In this document: positions 1 through 8,453 of the stretch, piece after piece
How positions within the stretch are numbered: position 1 is the first letter of the stretch
Layout of the letters: every line of letters starts with the position of its first letter
Source: Centipeda noxia ATCC 43541
GTDB taxonomy: Bacteria; Bacillota; Negativicutes; Selenomonadales; Selenomonadaceae
NCBI RefSeq assembly: GCF_000160555.1
Contig: NZ_GG749283.1
Span: 1-64,000 of the forward strand
Reading direction: 5' to 3'
DNA length: 64,000 nucleotides
Program-made: the position numbers and the translations under genes
The notes under the pieces: model-generated
Told to the model about the DNA's origin: nothing
Seen by the model: only the letters and a program-made list of their open reading frames with translations
Database searches by the model: none

Positions 1-59
1 ACAAGAACTTCCGTCAAGGACATTTTTTATTTTCTCTGTTCGCATAAAAATAACTGTGT

Positions 60-65
60 TATAAT
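60..65 (+). promoter_or_regulatory. -10 element upstream of thiN
   Basis: A perfect TATAAT lies 29 bases before the thiN ATG. The sequence about 17 bases further upstream (TGTTCG) is a poor -35 match, so only the -10 is convincing. It probably drives thiN and the ttcA-like gene together. Confidence 0.5.
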
Positions 66-94
66 CGTCTCGTTATAGATGAAGGGAGCGTCTT

Positions 95-832
95 ATGTAC
101 GAACTCAAACACAATCTCATACTCCCTGATCTCCGTGCCGCACTCCCATACACTCCGTCGCAGGAGCTGATATTTATCGCAGGCGGACGTCCGCCTGCGA
201 AGAATTGGCTCACGGATCTGGCAGGACAAAACAAAAAAGGCGGTACGAATCGTCCTGTCTGGGCGATTGATCGCGGGGTAAATGTATGCCGAGCTTCTGC
301 CCTTTCTCCCGCCTGCCTGATCGGTGACGGCGACAGTGCAGATAAGGCTGCATGGACATGGGCAACAGAACGAGGCGCAAGGGTGTATCGCTATCCGCCC
401 GAGAAAGATTTCACAGATACAGAACTCGCGCTCAATATTGCCGTACAGAACATTTCTTGCCCTCTTGTCATTTTAACGGCGGGGTTTGGCGGACGGCTCG
501 ATCATCTCATAAGTACGGCCGCGGTTGCTGCGCATGCTTCCGTTTTCTGTGTCCTCGCGGACGAACGGGAAGCCCTTTTCTATCTTCATGCAGGCGAATC
601 TTTGGCAATCGAATGCCAAGTGCCGCCATGCGCAATTTCCCTTCTTCCTTTCTCAGAGGAGTGCACTGGCGTATCGACCACGGGGCTCTATTGGGAGTTG
701 ACCGATGCCCGCATCACGAATAGTTCCTCACTTGCAATCAGCAATGTGCTTGCTCCAGATAATACCGAAAAAACTTTTACTGTTTCCACCCGCAGCGGCA
801 TCCTTGGAGTCTATCTCTGTCATATAAAATAA
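95..832 (+). CDS. thiN: Thiamine pyrophosphokinase
   Basis: 245 aa. Transfers pyrophosphate from ATP to thiamine to give thiamine diphosphate in the cytoplasm. The family motifs are all present: GDGDS (residues 77-81, metal and phosphate binding), KDFTDTEL (104-111) and GGRLDH (132-137). The length is close to that usual for the family (about 210-240 aa). The ATG at 95 has a GAAGGGAG ribosome binding site 6 bases upstream. The next gene starts 13 bases after the stop, so the two are probably co-transcribed. The identification rests on motif order and is firm; only the exact substrate range is inferred. Confidence 0.93.
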   Translation: MYELKHNLILPDLRAALPYTPSQELIFIAGGRPPAKNWLTDLAGQNKKGGTNRPVWAIDRGVNVCRASALSPACLIGDGDSADKAAWTWATERGARVYRYPPEKDFTDTELALNIAVQNISCPLVILTAGFGGRLDHLISTAAVAAHASVFCVLADEREALFYLHAGESLAIECQVPPCAISLLPFSEECTGVSTTGLYWELTDARITNSSSLAISNVLAPDNTEKTFTVSTRSGILGVYLCHIK

Positions 833-845
833 GGATTTTTATTTC

Positions 846-1628
846 ATGAACATCAATATTCCGCAATCCTATTTCAGCAAGCTCATGCGCGCCGTTGTAG
901 AGTTCGAACTCATTGAAAACGGTGACCGTATTCTGATTGGTGTATCCGGCGGAAAAGACAGCATTTTTCTCACCTATGCGCTTGCAATTCTGCGTGAACG
1001 GTTGAAAAAGGATTTTTACATTGCAGCGTTTACCGTCAACCCGCAGTTCGACAAAGTATTCGATACAGGCTCTATTGCGGCCTTCTGCAAAAATCTCAAT
1101 ATCCCCTATGAAGTGGTGGATGTAGACATCGCGGGTGCGATTGCTGCGCAGAATGATAAAAGTCCCTGCTTTACCTGCGCATTCTTCCGGCGCGGCGCGG
1201 TTAACCGCTATGCTGTGGCGCACAAAATGAATAAGGTTGCTTATGCGCATCATCACGATGATGCAGTGGAGACTTTTCTCATGAGTTTGTTTTATTCGGG
1301 CCAGCTGAGCACGTTCCGACCCAAGACTTATCTGGATAAGACCGATATCACAGTCATCCGCCCTCTTGTCTACTTTCGTGAACAGGAGATCATCAATGCA
1401 GTCCAGTACCACGGCTTCACACCGATTCCATCGCCCTGTCCGCACAACGGAAATACGACACGGCAGACCGTCAAGGAGCTGATTGCAAAGCTTTGTACGG
1501 ATAATCCGAACCTCTACCATCACCTCGCTGCAGGAATGCGCGAGAGCGCTCTCGGCGAACTCTGGCCGGCAAGCAAGACGCGCAGAGAGATGGAGCACAC
1601 CTACCAGGCATTTATGCAAAGGACATAA
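846..1628 (+). CDS. ttcA: TtcA-family tRNA 2-thiolation protein
   Basis: 260 aa PP-loop ATPase. TtcA enzymes thiolate C32 of certain tRNAs using an Fe-S cluster held by three cysteines. Here the PP-loop SGGKDS is at residues 34-39, CFTC at 108-111, the HHHDDAVET block at 135-143, and a third cysteine in SPCPHNG at about 198. That is the TtcA two-plus-one cysteine pattern. It is shorter than E. coli TtcA (311 aa), so it belongs to the compact TtcA-like branch, whose tRNA target I cannot name. It follows thiN by 13 bases and ends at the convergent terminator shared with guaB. Confidence 0.82.
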   Translation: MNINIPQSYFSKLMRAVVEFELIENGDRILIGVSGGKDSIFLTYALAILRERLKKDFYIAAFTVNPQFDKVFDTGSIAAFCKNLNIPYEVVDVDIAGAIAAQNDKSPCFTCAFFRRGAVNRYAVAHKMNKVAYAHHHDDAVETFLMSLFYSGQLSTFRPKTYLDKTDITVIRPLVYFREQEIINAVQYHGFTPIPSPCPHNGNTTRQTVKELIAKLCTDNPNLYHHLAAGMRESALGELWPASKTRREMEHTYQAFMQRT

Positions 1629-1657
1629 ATACACTTGTATTCATTCACCATAGCAAA

Positions 1658-1700
1658 GGAGCCGGACGATGGAGTGAAAATCACTTCATTGTCCGACTCC
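1658..1700. terminator. Bidirectional terminator between ttcA-like gene and guaB
   Basis: Inverted repeat of about 20 bases per arm: GGAGCCGGACGATGGAGTGA pairs with TCACTTCATTGTCCGACTCC apart from three mismatched positions, with a 3-base loop. It lies between two convergent genes and can serve both strands, although the T-runs are short. Confidence 0.75.
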
Positions 1701-1716
1701 TATTTATGCGCTCTTA

Positions 1717-3222
1717 TTAATCTCGTCCAAGTTTATCACGCAGAATAACATCGTGCGCCCCCCCCTCAACAATGCTGGTCGAGGAGACAAGCGTGAGCTT
1801 CGCCTTATCACGGAACTCGGGGAGTGTGAGCGCACCGCAGTTACACATGGTGGAACGTATCTTGGAGAGTGTCGTCTGAACGTTTTCTTTGAGCGGTCCC
1901 GCATAGGGAACGTAGGAATCTACCCCTTCCTCAAAGGACAGTTTCTTGCTGCCGCCAAGATCGTAACGCTGCCAGTTGCGCGCACGGTTCGAACCCTCGC
2001 CCCAATACTCCTTATAGTACGTTCCGTTCACCATGACGCGATCCGTCGGGCTCTCGTCAAAACGCGAGAAGTAACGTCCGAGCATGAGGAAGTCCGCGCC
2101 CATCGCAAGCGCAAGCGTCATATGGTAGTCATAGACGATGCCGCCGTCCGAGCAGATGGGGATGTAGACGCCAGTTTCCTTAAAATATTTGTCGCGCTCG
2201 GCACACACGTCAATGAGCGCGGTCGCCTGCCCGCGCCCAATTCCTTTAGTCTCACGTGTAATACAGATCGAACCGCCGCCGATGCCGACCTTGATAAAGT
2301 CCGCGCCTGCGTTTGCAAGGAAACGGAATCCCTCGCCATCAACGACGTTGCCCGCACCGACTTTGACCGTATCACCGTACTGCTCGCGGATGTGCTGGAT
2401 GGTCATACGCTGCCACTCGGAGAATCCCTCGGAGGAGTCGATGCAAAGAACATCTACACCCGCGGCAATGAGGGCCGGGACGCGATCCGCATAATCGCGC
2501 GTATTAATGCCGGCGCCGACAATGTAGCTTTTATTATCGTCCGTCAGCTCAAGCTCATTTTCCTTGTTGTCCGTATAGTCCTTGCGAAAGACCATATAGC
2601 GCAGACGTTGATTCTTGTCAATCAGCGGAAGCATATTCAATTTGCGCTCCCAGATGAGATCGTTTGCCTGTGTAAGACTAGTCGAGTCCGCGTCTGCCCA
2701 GATAAGTTTCTCAAAGGGTGTCATGAAGGTGCTGACCTTTGTATCGAGAGACATGCGCGAGACACGGTAGTCACGGCTCGTCACGATGCCGACGAGTTTT
2801 CCGTTCGCTGTTCCATCCTCCGTGACTGCCATCGTGGAGTGCCCGGTCTTTGCGAGGAGATCGAGCACGCCGCCAAGACTTGTTGTGGGACTGATATTGG
2901 AATCGCTGCTGACAAAGCCGGACTTATAGTTTTTCACACGAGAGACCATCGCCGCCTCTGCTTCGATGGACTGGGAACCATAGATGAACGAAATGCCCCC
3001 CTGTTTGGCAAGTGCGATCGCCATCGTATCGTTGGAGACTGCCTGCATGATTGCAGATGTCAGCGGTATATTCATCGTGAGCTCCGGTTCCTCATCGCGA
3101 TGAAACTTGACCAGCGGTGTGCGAAGTGAGACATTCGCGGGGAAACACGCTTCGGAAGAATATCCGGGGATGAGCAGATACTCTCCAAATGTGTGCGATG
3201 GTTCTTTGTAATAATGCGCCAA
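1717..3222 (-). CDS. guaB: IMP dehydrogenase
   Basis: 501 aa. Oxidises IMP to XMP with NAD+, the committed step to GMP. The catalytic loop [10 protein letters not shown] is at about residues 315-324 (Cys about 320). A CBS-domain pair occupies roughly residues 100-215, and the (beta/alpha)8 barrel flanks it. Start choice: a TTG at 3222 sits 5 bases after AGGAAGAGGG, and translation from it begins with the family-like [12 protein letters not shown]. The open frame extends upstream to 3321 but has no ribosome binding site there and would run through the promoter. The gene is monocistronic, with a strong promoter and a convergent terminator. Confidence 0.95.
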   Translation of the reverse strand: MAHYYKEPSHTFGEYLLIPGYSSEACFPANVSLRTPLVKFHRDEEPELTMNIPLTSAIMQAVSNDTMAIALAKQGGISFIYGSQSIEAEAAMVSRVKNYKSGFVSSDSNISPTTSLGGVLDLLAKTGHSTMAVTEDGTANGKLVGIVTSRDYRVSRMSLDTKVSTFMTPFEKLIWADADSTSLTQANDLIWERKLNMLPLIDKNQRLRYMVFRKDYTDNKENELELTDDNKSYIVGAGINTRDYADRVPALIAAGVDVLCIDSSEGFSEWQRMTIQHIREQYGDTVKVGAGNVVDGEGFRFLANAGADFIKVGIGGGSICITRETKGIGRGQATALIDVCAERDKYFKETGVYIPICSDGGIVYDYHMTLALAMGADFLMLGRYFSRFDESPTDRVMVNGTYYKEYWGEGSNRARNWQRYDLGGSKKLSFEEGVDSYVPYAGPLKENVQTTLSKIRSTMCNCGALTLPEFRDKAKLTLVSSTSIVEGGAHDVILRDKLGRD

Positions 3223-3268
3223 GGGAACCCTCTTCCTTTCTATTTCCGCTACAAAATTATTGTCGTAT

Positions 3269-3297
3269 AATATACGCGCTTCCGGCGATACTGTCAA
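3269..3297 (-). promoter_or_regulatory. guaB promoter
   Basis: On the minus strand: TTGACA (3297-3292), 17-base spacer, TATATT (3274-3269). It gives a leader of about 40 bases before the TTG start. No purine riboswitch or G-box was seen in the short leader. Confidence 0.85.
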
Positions 3298-3345
3298 CCC
3301 CGCAGAAAAGCAACGGATCATCCGCCCTGGAAAATGACAATATTG

Positions 3346-3384
3346 TCAAAAAATCCCTAAGAGTTTCACGTTCACTCTTAGGGA
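3346..3384 (-). terminator. tRNA-Leu terminator
   Basis: CCCTAAGAGT and ACTCTTAGGG form a perfect 10-bp stem with a 9-base loop, followed on the minus strand by ATTTTTTG. It lies 30 bases past the CCA end of the tRNA. Confidence 0.88.
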
Positions 3385-3413
3385 AATCAGTGCCGCACCG
3401 GCATAATTTACGA

Positions 3414-3500
3414 TGGTGCCGAAGGCCGGGGTCGAACCGGCACGTTGTTGCCAACGGCAGATTTTGAGTCTGCTGCGTCTGCCAATTCCGCCACTTCGGC
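3414..3500 (-). tRNA. tRNA-Leu (CAA)
   Basis: 87 bases with the 3' CCA encoded. It has a long class II variable arm, a T-loop GGTTCGACC, and an anticodon loop CTCAAAA giving anticodon CAA (reads UUG). The acceptor arms GCCGAAG and CTTCGGC pair fully. It has its own promoter and terminator, so it is a single-gene unit. Confidence 0.96.
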
Positions 3501-3526
3501 ATGGGAAATTGGAGTCTGTTCCGTGT

Positions 3527-3556
3527 ATTATAGCATCCTGCAGAGTTCGTTGTCAA
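3527..3556 (-). promoter_or_regulatory. tRNA-Leu promoter
   Basis: Minus strand: TTGACA (3556-3551), 18-base spacer, TATAAT (3532-3527), ending 27 bases before the mature tRNA 5' end. Confidence 0.88.
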
Positions 3557-3558
3557 CG

Positions 3559-3957
3559 TCAGCAGAGATCAGCTTCCAAGCGGTGGATAAGCCCCATATC
3601 CGCCGCAAACCAAGGGACGGTATAAAGATCGCTCCGTCCAAACCACCGTCCCTCCGAATGTACGCTGAGCTGCGGCTCACCCGCAATATGACGGCATATG
3701 TAGAGGCGCATATTCATATGATATTCGGGATAGTCGTGATCTACAGTGCCAAGCAGGCGCTCTACTGCAATTTCGACATCAAGTTCCTCACGTATCTCAC
3801 GAATAAGTGCCTCCTCGTCGCTCTCTCCCGGCTCGACTTTCCCGCCTGCGAACTCCCATGTCCCGGTATAGGCACCGTAACTGCGGCAGGCGCCGAACAC
3901 TTTACCATCGCGCAGGATAGCGCCCGCAACGACATCGATATGCTTTCGCTCACTCAT
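3559..3957 (-). CDS. NUDIX hydrolase, MutT-like (probable 8-oxo-dGTP diphosphatase)
   Basis: About 132 aa. The NUDIX box runs from G39 through E45 to REIREEL (53-59), where metal-bound nucleotide pyrophosphate is cleaved. The last glycine of the box is replaced by Asp (EELD). Small single-domain MutT proteins of this type usually sanitise oxidised dGTP, but the substrate is inferred. The ATG at 3957 follows AGGAAGG and lies 10 bases after the gpsA stop; an upstream ATG at 3993 would overlap gpsA and has no better site. It is the last gene of tcdA-gpsA-nudix. The tRNA-Leu promoter nearly touches its 3' end. Confidence 0.82.
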   Translation of the reverse strand: MSERKHIDVVAGAILRDGKVFGACRSYGAYTGTWEFAGGKVEPGESDEEALIREIREELDVEIAVERLLGTVDHDYPEYHMNMRLYICRHIAGEPQLSVHSEGRWFGRSDLYTVPWFAADMGLIHRLEADLC

Positions 3958-3967
3958 ACCTTCCTCG

Positions 3968-4948
3968 CTATTCCTTTTCACTCTTTGTTGCACGCAAAAA
4001 AAGTCGTGTCAACTGCTCGCTCGGATCACTTCCCTGCGCGACGATCTCATAGACGGTTTCGGAGATGGGCAGATCAACATGGTACTGCTTTGAGAGCGCC
4101 ATCAAAGCCTCTGCTGTATAAACGCCTTCGGCAATCTTGTGGAAAGCCCCTGCCGTGCCGCGTACAACCGCCTCGCCATAGCGGCGATTGTTGCTGTGCG
4201 GTGAAAAGAGCGTTGCCTCATAGTCACCGAGATGCGAGAGTCCGTAGATCGTCTCTCCGTCTCCGCCCATTGAACGCACGAGGCGAAACAGTTCTCGCGT
4301 TCCGCGCGCCATTAAAGCTCCTTTGAGACTGGCATAGGAAAGCCCGTCCAGCATTCCCGCTGCAAGGCCAATGACATTCTTCGCGGCCGCACCGACCTCC
4401 GTTCCAAGGAGGTCCTCTCCATAATAGAAACGAATAAGAGGGCTGCCAAGCACATCCACAAGTTCCCGCAAAGTCTCCCTATCCTCGCCCGCGAGCACCA
4501 TGCAGTTCGGAATACCGCGCACGAAGTCCTGCACGTGTCCGGGCCCAACCCAGACGACAGGCTTTATCGCCGGCCCAAGCTCCTCGCGCACAACAGTGGT
4601 GAGGCGCTTGCCCGTACCGATTTCCAATCCCTTCATACAGAGAATGACACGCCGATACGCGAGTTCTTCTGCTTGTCCATGCTCACATAGACCACGTAGG
4701 AAGGAACGAAATGCCTGTGCGTGAATGGAAATTATTACAATCTCTGCCGTACGAATTGCCTCTGTCAAATCATCCGTCAGCCGAATCTCCTCGGGCAGCG
4801 TCAGAAATTCATTGCGCCGAGCTGCACGCAGTTCGGCAAGATGCTCCGAACCCGTGCGTCCCCAAAGCGTGACCTCGTGCCCAACCCGATACGCATACCA
4901 TGCGTGAAATGTCCCCCAACGGCCGCAGCCCAGCACCGAAACTCTCAC
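3968..4948 (-). CDS. gpsA: Glycerol-3-phosphate dehydrogenase [NAD(P)+]
   Basis: 326 aa cytoplasmic enzyme that reduces dihydroxyacetone phosphate to sn-glycerol 3-phosphate for phospholipid synthesis. The nucleotide-binding GCGRWG motif is at residues 7-12, and the GAAAKNVIGLAAGM block with the conserved lysine is in the second domain. Length is typical (about 330 aa). It starts with GTG, overlapping the tcdA stop by 4 bases (GTGA), with GGAGG 7 bases upstream. This implies translational coupling with tcdA. Confidence 0.94.
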   Translation of the reverse strand: MRVSVLGCGRWGTFHAWYAYRVGHEVTLWGRTGSEHLAELRAARRNEFLTLPEEIRLTDDLTEAIRTAEIVIISIHAQAFRSFLRGLCEHGQAEELAYRRVILCMKGLEIGTGKRLTTVVREELGPAIKPVVWVGPGHVQDFVRGIPNCMVLAGEDRETLRELVDVLGSPLIRFYYGEDLLGTEVGAAAKNVIGLAAGMLDGLSYASLKGALMARGTRELFRLVRSMGGDGETIYGLSHLGDYEATLFSPHSNNRRYGEAVVRGTAGAFHKIAEGVYTAEALMALSKQYHVDLPISETVYEIVAQGSDPSEQLTRLFLRATKSEKE

Positions 4949-5679
4949 GCTGATACCTCCGCATGTATATGAACAAGATCACAAACGACTGCTCCCGCCA
5001 TAATCATTCCCGCAACCGGTGGGACAAAGGATACGCTGCCTGGCACCGTATGACGTCCCGGGGGAGGCGTCCCGCCATCGGTGACAGTGGAGCGCGGGCG
5101 CTCACGCGAACAAACGACCTTGAGCTTTGGAATGCATAGTTCCTTCAGTTTCTTTCGCAGAATTCGTGCAAGAGGGTCGCCTTTTGTCTGATAGATATCC
5201 ATCACCTCGAACATTGTCGGATCAATTTTATTCGCTGCCCCCATACTCGCGATCTCAGGAATTCCTCGTATATGACACTGCATCGCGAGATCGATCTTTG
5301 CCGTCACATTATCCACTGCATCCAATATATAATCGTACGGCTCCTGAAAGAACGCATCGGCAGTCTCCGGCAAGTAGAATGCTCTCATCTCCTGTACCTC
5401 GCAAATAGGATTGATCGCACGGATGCGCGCCGCCATAACTTCAGTCTTTGCCGCACCGACGGTCTCCGTCACTGCGTGGATCTGCCGATTGATATTCGTC
5501 ACATCGATCGTATCATGATCAATCAGAGTCAGCCTCCCAACACCGGCGCGTGCAAGGGCCTCAGCAGCATAGGAACCGACGCCGCCGATGCCGAACACTG
5601 CCACAGAGCTTTCTGCGAGCCGCGCAAGTCCTTTTTCCCCCAGCAGCATCTCTGTCCGTATGAAGCGCTGATCCTTCAT
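4945..5679 (-). CDS. tcdA: tRNA threonylcarbamoyladenosine dehydratase, ThiF/E1-like
   Basis: 244 aa. TcdA activates t6A37 of tRNA with ATP and cyclises it to ct6A. It has a Rossmann motif GIGGVGS (30-36), an NINRQ block (62-66) where E1-like enzymes bind ATP, and the YDYILDAVDN segment. The C-terminal CSRERPRS segment and overall style match TcdA rather than ThiF or MoeB, which have CxxC zinc pairs that are missing here. First gene of the tcdA-gpsA-nudix operon; a terminator just upstream separates it from the usp genes. Confidence 0.88.
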   Translation of the reverse strand: MKDQRFIRTEMLLGEKGLARLAESSVAVFGIGGVGSYAAEALARAGVGRLTLIDHDTIDVTNINRQIHAVTETVGAAKTEVMAARIRAINPICEVQEMRAFYLPETADAFFQEPYDYILDAVDNVTAKIDLAMQCHIRGIPEIASMGAANKIDPTMFEVMDIYQTKGDPLARILRKKLKELCIPKLKVVCSRERPRSTVTDGGTPPPGRHTVPGSVSFVPPVAGMIMAGAVVCDLVHIHAEVSA

Positions 5680-5710
5680 ATCCGTCCGCCTTCCTCACAA
5701 TAACGCATAG

Positions 5711-5748
5711 GAAAAAGCTGCCGCAAAAGCATCGCTCCGCAGCAGCTC
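5711..5748 (-). terminator. Terminator after the usp pair
   Basis: Minus strand: AGCTGCTGC pairs with GCGGCAGCT (one wobble) and TTTTTCC follows. A near copy of this stem recurs after rpmF at 27.87 kb. Confidence 0.8.
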
Positions 5749-5776
5749 CTTTCATACGCACATCTTCGTCCAAATT

Positions 5777-6193
5777 TTATTTAACCACCAAAACCGGACA
5801 CTTGGACTGTTCCACAACATATTGGCTAACGCTGCCGAGCAGCACGCCTTTGACAACGCCAAGCCCGCGGCTGCCCATGACAATAAGGTCAATGTCATTC
5901 GTCTCCGCAAAATCGAGGATGACCACTGCCGGCGATCCCGTATCCGAGAACGACTCCTTCGCAACGCCCTCAGGAACCATCTCCAGCGCACGGTCGAGGA
6001 TGACGTTCCCCGCCTTCGTCACGGAGTCGAGAATGGCATCCGACAGCACAGCATTAATCGCAAGTTGGTTGATGTTTGCAACATAGAGAAAGTTCAATTT
6101 CGCCGCACAGATTTGTGCAAGCATTACAGCCTTTTCAATTGCACGGTCGGCTCCCTCAGAGCCATCCACCGGAACCAAAATATTCTTGATCAT
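5777..6193 (-). CDS. Universal stress protein, UspA family
   Basis: 138 aa cytoplasmic single Usp domain. The ATP-binding pattern G-2x-G-9x-G-S/T appears as GSRGLG...LLGSVS near the C-terminus, so it is of the nucleotide-binding type. It starts at ATG 6193 behind GAGGAGG and follows a second, diverged usp gene by 47 bases in the same direction. Role in stress survival is known only in general terms for the family. Confidence 0.9.
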   Translation of the reverse strand: MIKNILVPVDGSEGADRAIEKAVMLAQICAAKLNFLYVANINQLAINAVLSDAILDSVTKAGNVILDRALEMVPEGVAKESFSDTGSPAVVILDFAETNDIDLIVMGSRGLGVVKGVLLGSVSQYVVEQSKCPVLVVK

Positions 6194-6240
6194 GGCAGTT
6201 CCTCCTCACTTCTATAAAAGAACATAAACCATATAAGCCG

Positions 6241-6687
6241 TTATCCATTTCCTGCAATCAGTACGTTGGAATGCGCATGTTCCAAGACGGTCTGTGTGAC
6301 GCTCCCGAGAAGCATCCCACGCACACGTGAACGTTTGCGTCTGCCAATGACCACCAGCCCACTCCCCATCTCATCAATAAACTGCAGGATTTCATCTGCC
6401 GGCGCTCCCGTACGGTGATGGCGCACAGAAGAAATATTGTTCGGCAATAGAGACTCTGCTCCTATGAAGATTTCATGCGCCTCCTCAGCTGCGGGGCGTA
6501 CAACGCTTTGCGGAAGCCATGGAACGTCCCCTTCATCTGTGCTCTCATCAAAGGGAGACACATAGAGAAGATCCACGATCGACTGCGTCGCGCATGCAAG
6601 CTCTCCTGCCAAACGAACAGCGCGCAGAGTCTCCTCCGTTCCGTCCACAGGAACAAGTATGCGCGTGTACTTCGTGGAATGTCCCAT
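6241..6687 (-). CDS. Universal stress protein, UspA family (second copy)
   Basis: 148 aa. It also carries the ATP-binding signature (GRRKRSRVRG...LLGSVTQ). It differs from its neighbour by an insertion-rich central part (residues about 45-75), so the two are old paralogues rather than a recent duplication. It is divergent from ilvA across 160 bases and is the promoter-proximal gene of the usp pair. Confidence 0.88.
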   Translation of the reverse strand: MGHSTKYTRILVPVDGTEETLRAVRLAGELACATQSIVDLLYVSPFDESTDEGDVPWLPQSVVRPAAEEAHEIFIGAESLLPNNISSVRHHRTGAPADEILQFIDEMGSGLVVIGRRKRSRVRGMLLGSVTQTVLEHAHSNVLIAGNG

Positions 6688-6785
6688 CGGGCACCTCCCG
6701 TCCCGCCTTCTTTGTTGTATCTATTCGCGGAATTCTGTCAAACTCCTTCTTTATCTCAGCGACTTTTCCTCAGATCGAAAATAAA

Positions 6786-6814
6786 TTGACGTGTTCCGCT
6801 GAAAATGATAGACT
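6786..6814 (+). promoter_or_regulatory. ilvA promoter
   Basis: TTGACG (6786-6791), 17-base spacer, TAGACT (6809-6814). The leader to the ATG at 6848 is about 27 bases, too short for an attenuator or T-box. Confidence 0.7.
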
Positions 6815-6847
6815 GACTCTACGAAAGCAGTAATGGAGGCAATCACA

Positions 6848-8095
6848 ATGGGAGAAGAACAAACCGAGCAGACAGATGAAAATGTCGTTGCATCGACAGG
6901 CATTTCCGATATTTATGCTGCAGCCAAACAATTGGAAGGCATTGTACGCAAGACCCCGCTGATTTACAGCGACTTCTTCTCCGACATCTCAGGAAACGCA
7001 ACCTACCTCAAACTTGAAAACCTCCAGACCACAGGTGCATTCAAGCTGCGCGGCGCATACAACCGCATCAGCATGCTCACGGATGAAGAGAAGGCCCGCG
7101 GTGTCATCACCGCCTCAGCCGGTAATCATGCACAGGGAGTTGCATATGCCGCGCAGAAACTCGGCGTACGCGCTGTCATCTGCATGCCCGCAACGACCCC
7201 AATCCTTAAGGTGGAAGCGACACGTGCGCTTGGTGCTGCTGTCATCCTGCACGGCAACGGTTTCGATGACGCCTACACGCACAGCCTTGAATTGCAGAAG
7301 AAAAATGGATACGTCTATATTCACCCCTTCAACGACCGCGATGTGATCGTCGGCCAAGGAACCATCGCTCTCGAAGTGATTGACGCACTCAAGGACGTGG
7401 ATGCCATTCTTGTCCCGATCGGCGGCGGCGGACTCGCCTCCGGCATTTCCTTTGCCGCCAAGCTGGTCAATCCGCAGATAAAAATCATTGGCGTTGAACC
7501 CGAAAACGCAGCCTGCATGAAAGCTGCTCTCTCCTGCGGACGGACGATCACACTCCCTTCTGCCGATACGGTCGCCGACGGCTGCGCGGTACGTACCGCA
7601 GGAAAACTCACACTTGCGTTTTGCCGCCGTTATCTCGACGAAATCATCACCGTCTCTGAGATGGACATCATGAGTGCTCTTCTCTCGCTCATCGAAAAGC
7701 ACAAACTCATCGCAGAGGGTGCAGGCGTCCTGTCACTCGCCGCGCTCGGCAAGCTGCACATGAAGGGAAAAAAGGTCGCCGTCCTCATCAGCGGCGGCAA
7801 CATCGACATCTCTACCATCTCCGCACTGATCTCAAAGGCGCTCATCTCACGAGGGCGCGTCTTCCGCTTCTCCGTTCAACTCCCCGACAAACCGGGGCAG
7901 CTTCTTACTGTCGCGCAAATCCTCACCGACCAAGATGCAAACGTCATTCGTCTCGACCACGATCAGACGATGGTGACAGACAGCTTCCAAAAAGTCCAGC
8001 TTACCGTCACGGTCGAAGCACACGGGCAGGAACACATCGACCGCATCGTCCGTGCGCTCTCCGAGAACGGATTTGAAATCAATAAGATTTACTGA
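6848..8095 (+). CDS. ilvA: Threonine ammonia-lyase with C-terminal ACT domain
   Basis: 415 aa PLP enzyme that deaminates threonine to 2-oxobutyrate. The PLP lysine is in TGAFKLRGA, the phosphate-binding glycine loop is PIGGGGLASGI, and an ACT domain occupies about the last 80 residues (RFSVQLPDKPGQL onward), which usually binds an amino acid effector. The single short ACT domain matches the TdcB/IlvA1 type of about 400 aa rather than the 514-aa E. coli IlvA. The ATG at 6848 has GGAGG at the right distance; an in-frame ATG 15 bases earlier overlaps that site. No ilv/leu genes are adjacent; the next gene is an ArsR regulator 19 bases on. Confidence 0.9.
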   Translation: MGEEQTEQTDENVVASTGISDIYAAAKQLEGIVRKTPLIYSDFFSDISGNATYLKLENLQTTGAFKLRGAYNRISMLTDEEKARGVITASAGNHAQGVAYAAQKLGVRAVICMPATTPILKVEATRALGAAVILHGNGFDDAYTHSLELQKKNGYVYIHPFNDRDVIVGQGTIALEVIDALKDVDAILVPIGGGGLASGISFAAKLVNPQIKIIGVEPENAACMKAALSCGRTITLPSADTVADGCAVRTAGKLTLAFCRRYLDEIITVSEMDIMSALLSLIEKHKLIAEGAGVLSLAALGKLHMKGKKVAVLISGGNIDISTISALISKALISRGRVFRFSVQLPDKPGQLLTVAQILTDQDANVIRLDHDQTMVTDSFQKVQLTVTVEAHGQEHIDRIVRALSENGFEINKIY

Positions 8096-8114
8096 AGAAA
8101 GGATATCCCGAAGA

Positions 8115-8426
8115 ATGACTGCCGGCCCATTGAAATGCATTGATCCCGATACGGCGCAGCACCTTGCCGATCTGTTTAAGACCCTCGGTGATCCTACCCG
8201 CATCAAGATTCTCTCCCTCCTCGCCGCAGCGGAGGAGCTGCGCGTCTACGACATTGCAGACGGTCTCGACATGGGGCAGTCCGCGATCTCACATCAGCTG
8301 CGCGTACTCCGCACCTCTCGTCTCGTAAAGTTCCGCAGAGACGGCAAAGAAGTGCTCTATTCGATTGACGACGACCACGTACTGAAACTGCTTGGACAGG
8401 GACTTGAACACGTTCAGCACGCTTAA
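8115..8426 (+). CDS. ArsR/SmtB-family metal-sensing repressor
   Basis: 103 aa winged helix protein. The recognition helix region is GQSAISHQLRVLR (54-66). The C-terminal helix carries D86, H88, H99 and H102, exactly the DxH-x10-HxxH set that binds zinc or cobalt in the alpha5 site of CzrA/SmtB-type sensors. The alpha3 cysteine site (ELCVCD) is absent (ELRVYD here), so arsenic or cadmium sensing is unlikely. It follows ilvA by 19 bases with no terminator between them. No metal exporter is adjacent, so its target genes are not visible. The start is chosen to match family length. Confidence 0.87.
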   Translation: MTAGPLKCIDPDTAQHLADLFKTLGDPTRIKILSLLAAAEELRVYDIADGLDMGQSAISHQLRVLRTSRLVKFRRDGKEVLYSIDDDHVLKLLGQGLEHVQHA

Positions 8427-8453
8427 GGAAATGCCACGAAAGGAAGATCTTTT

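Noticed and set aside
1753-3129. 458-codon plus-strand open frame opposite guaB
   Set aside because: It mirrors the guaB reading frame; low-complexity composition and no recognisable fold.
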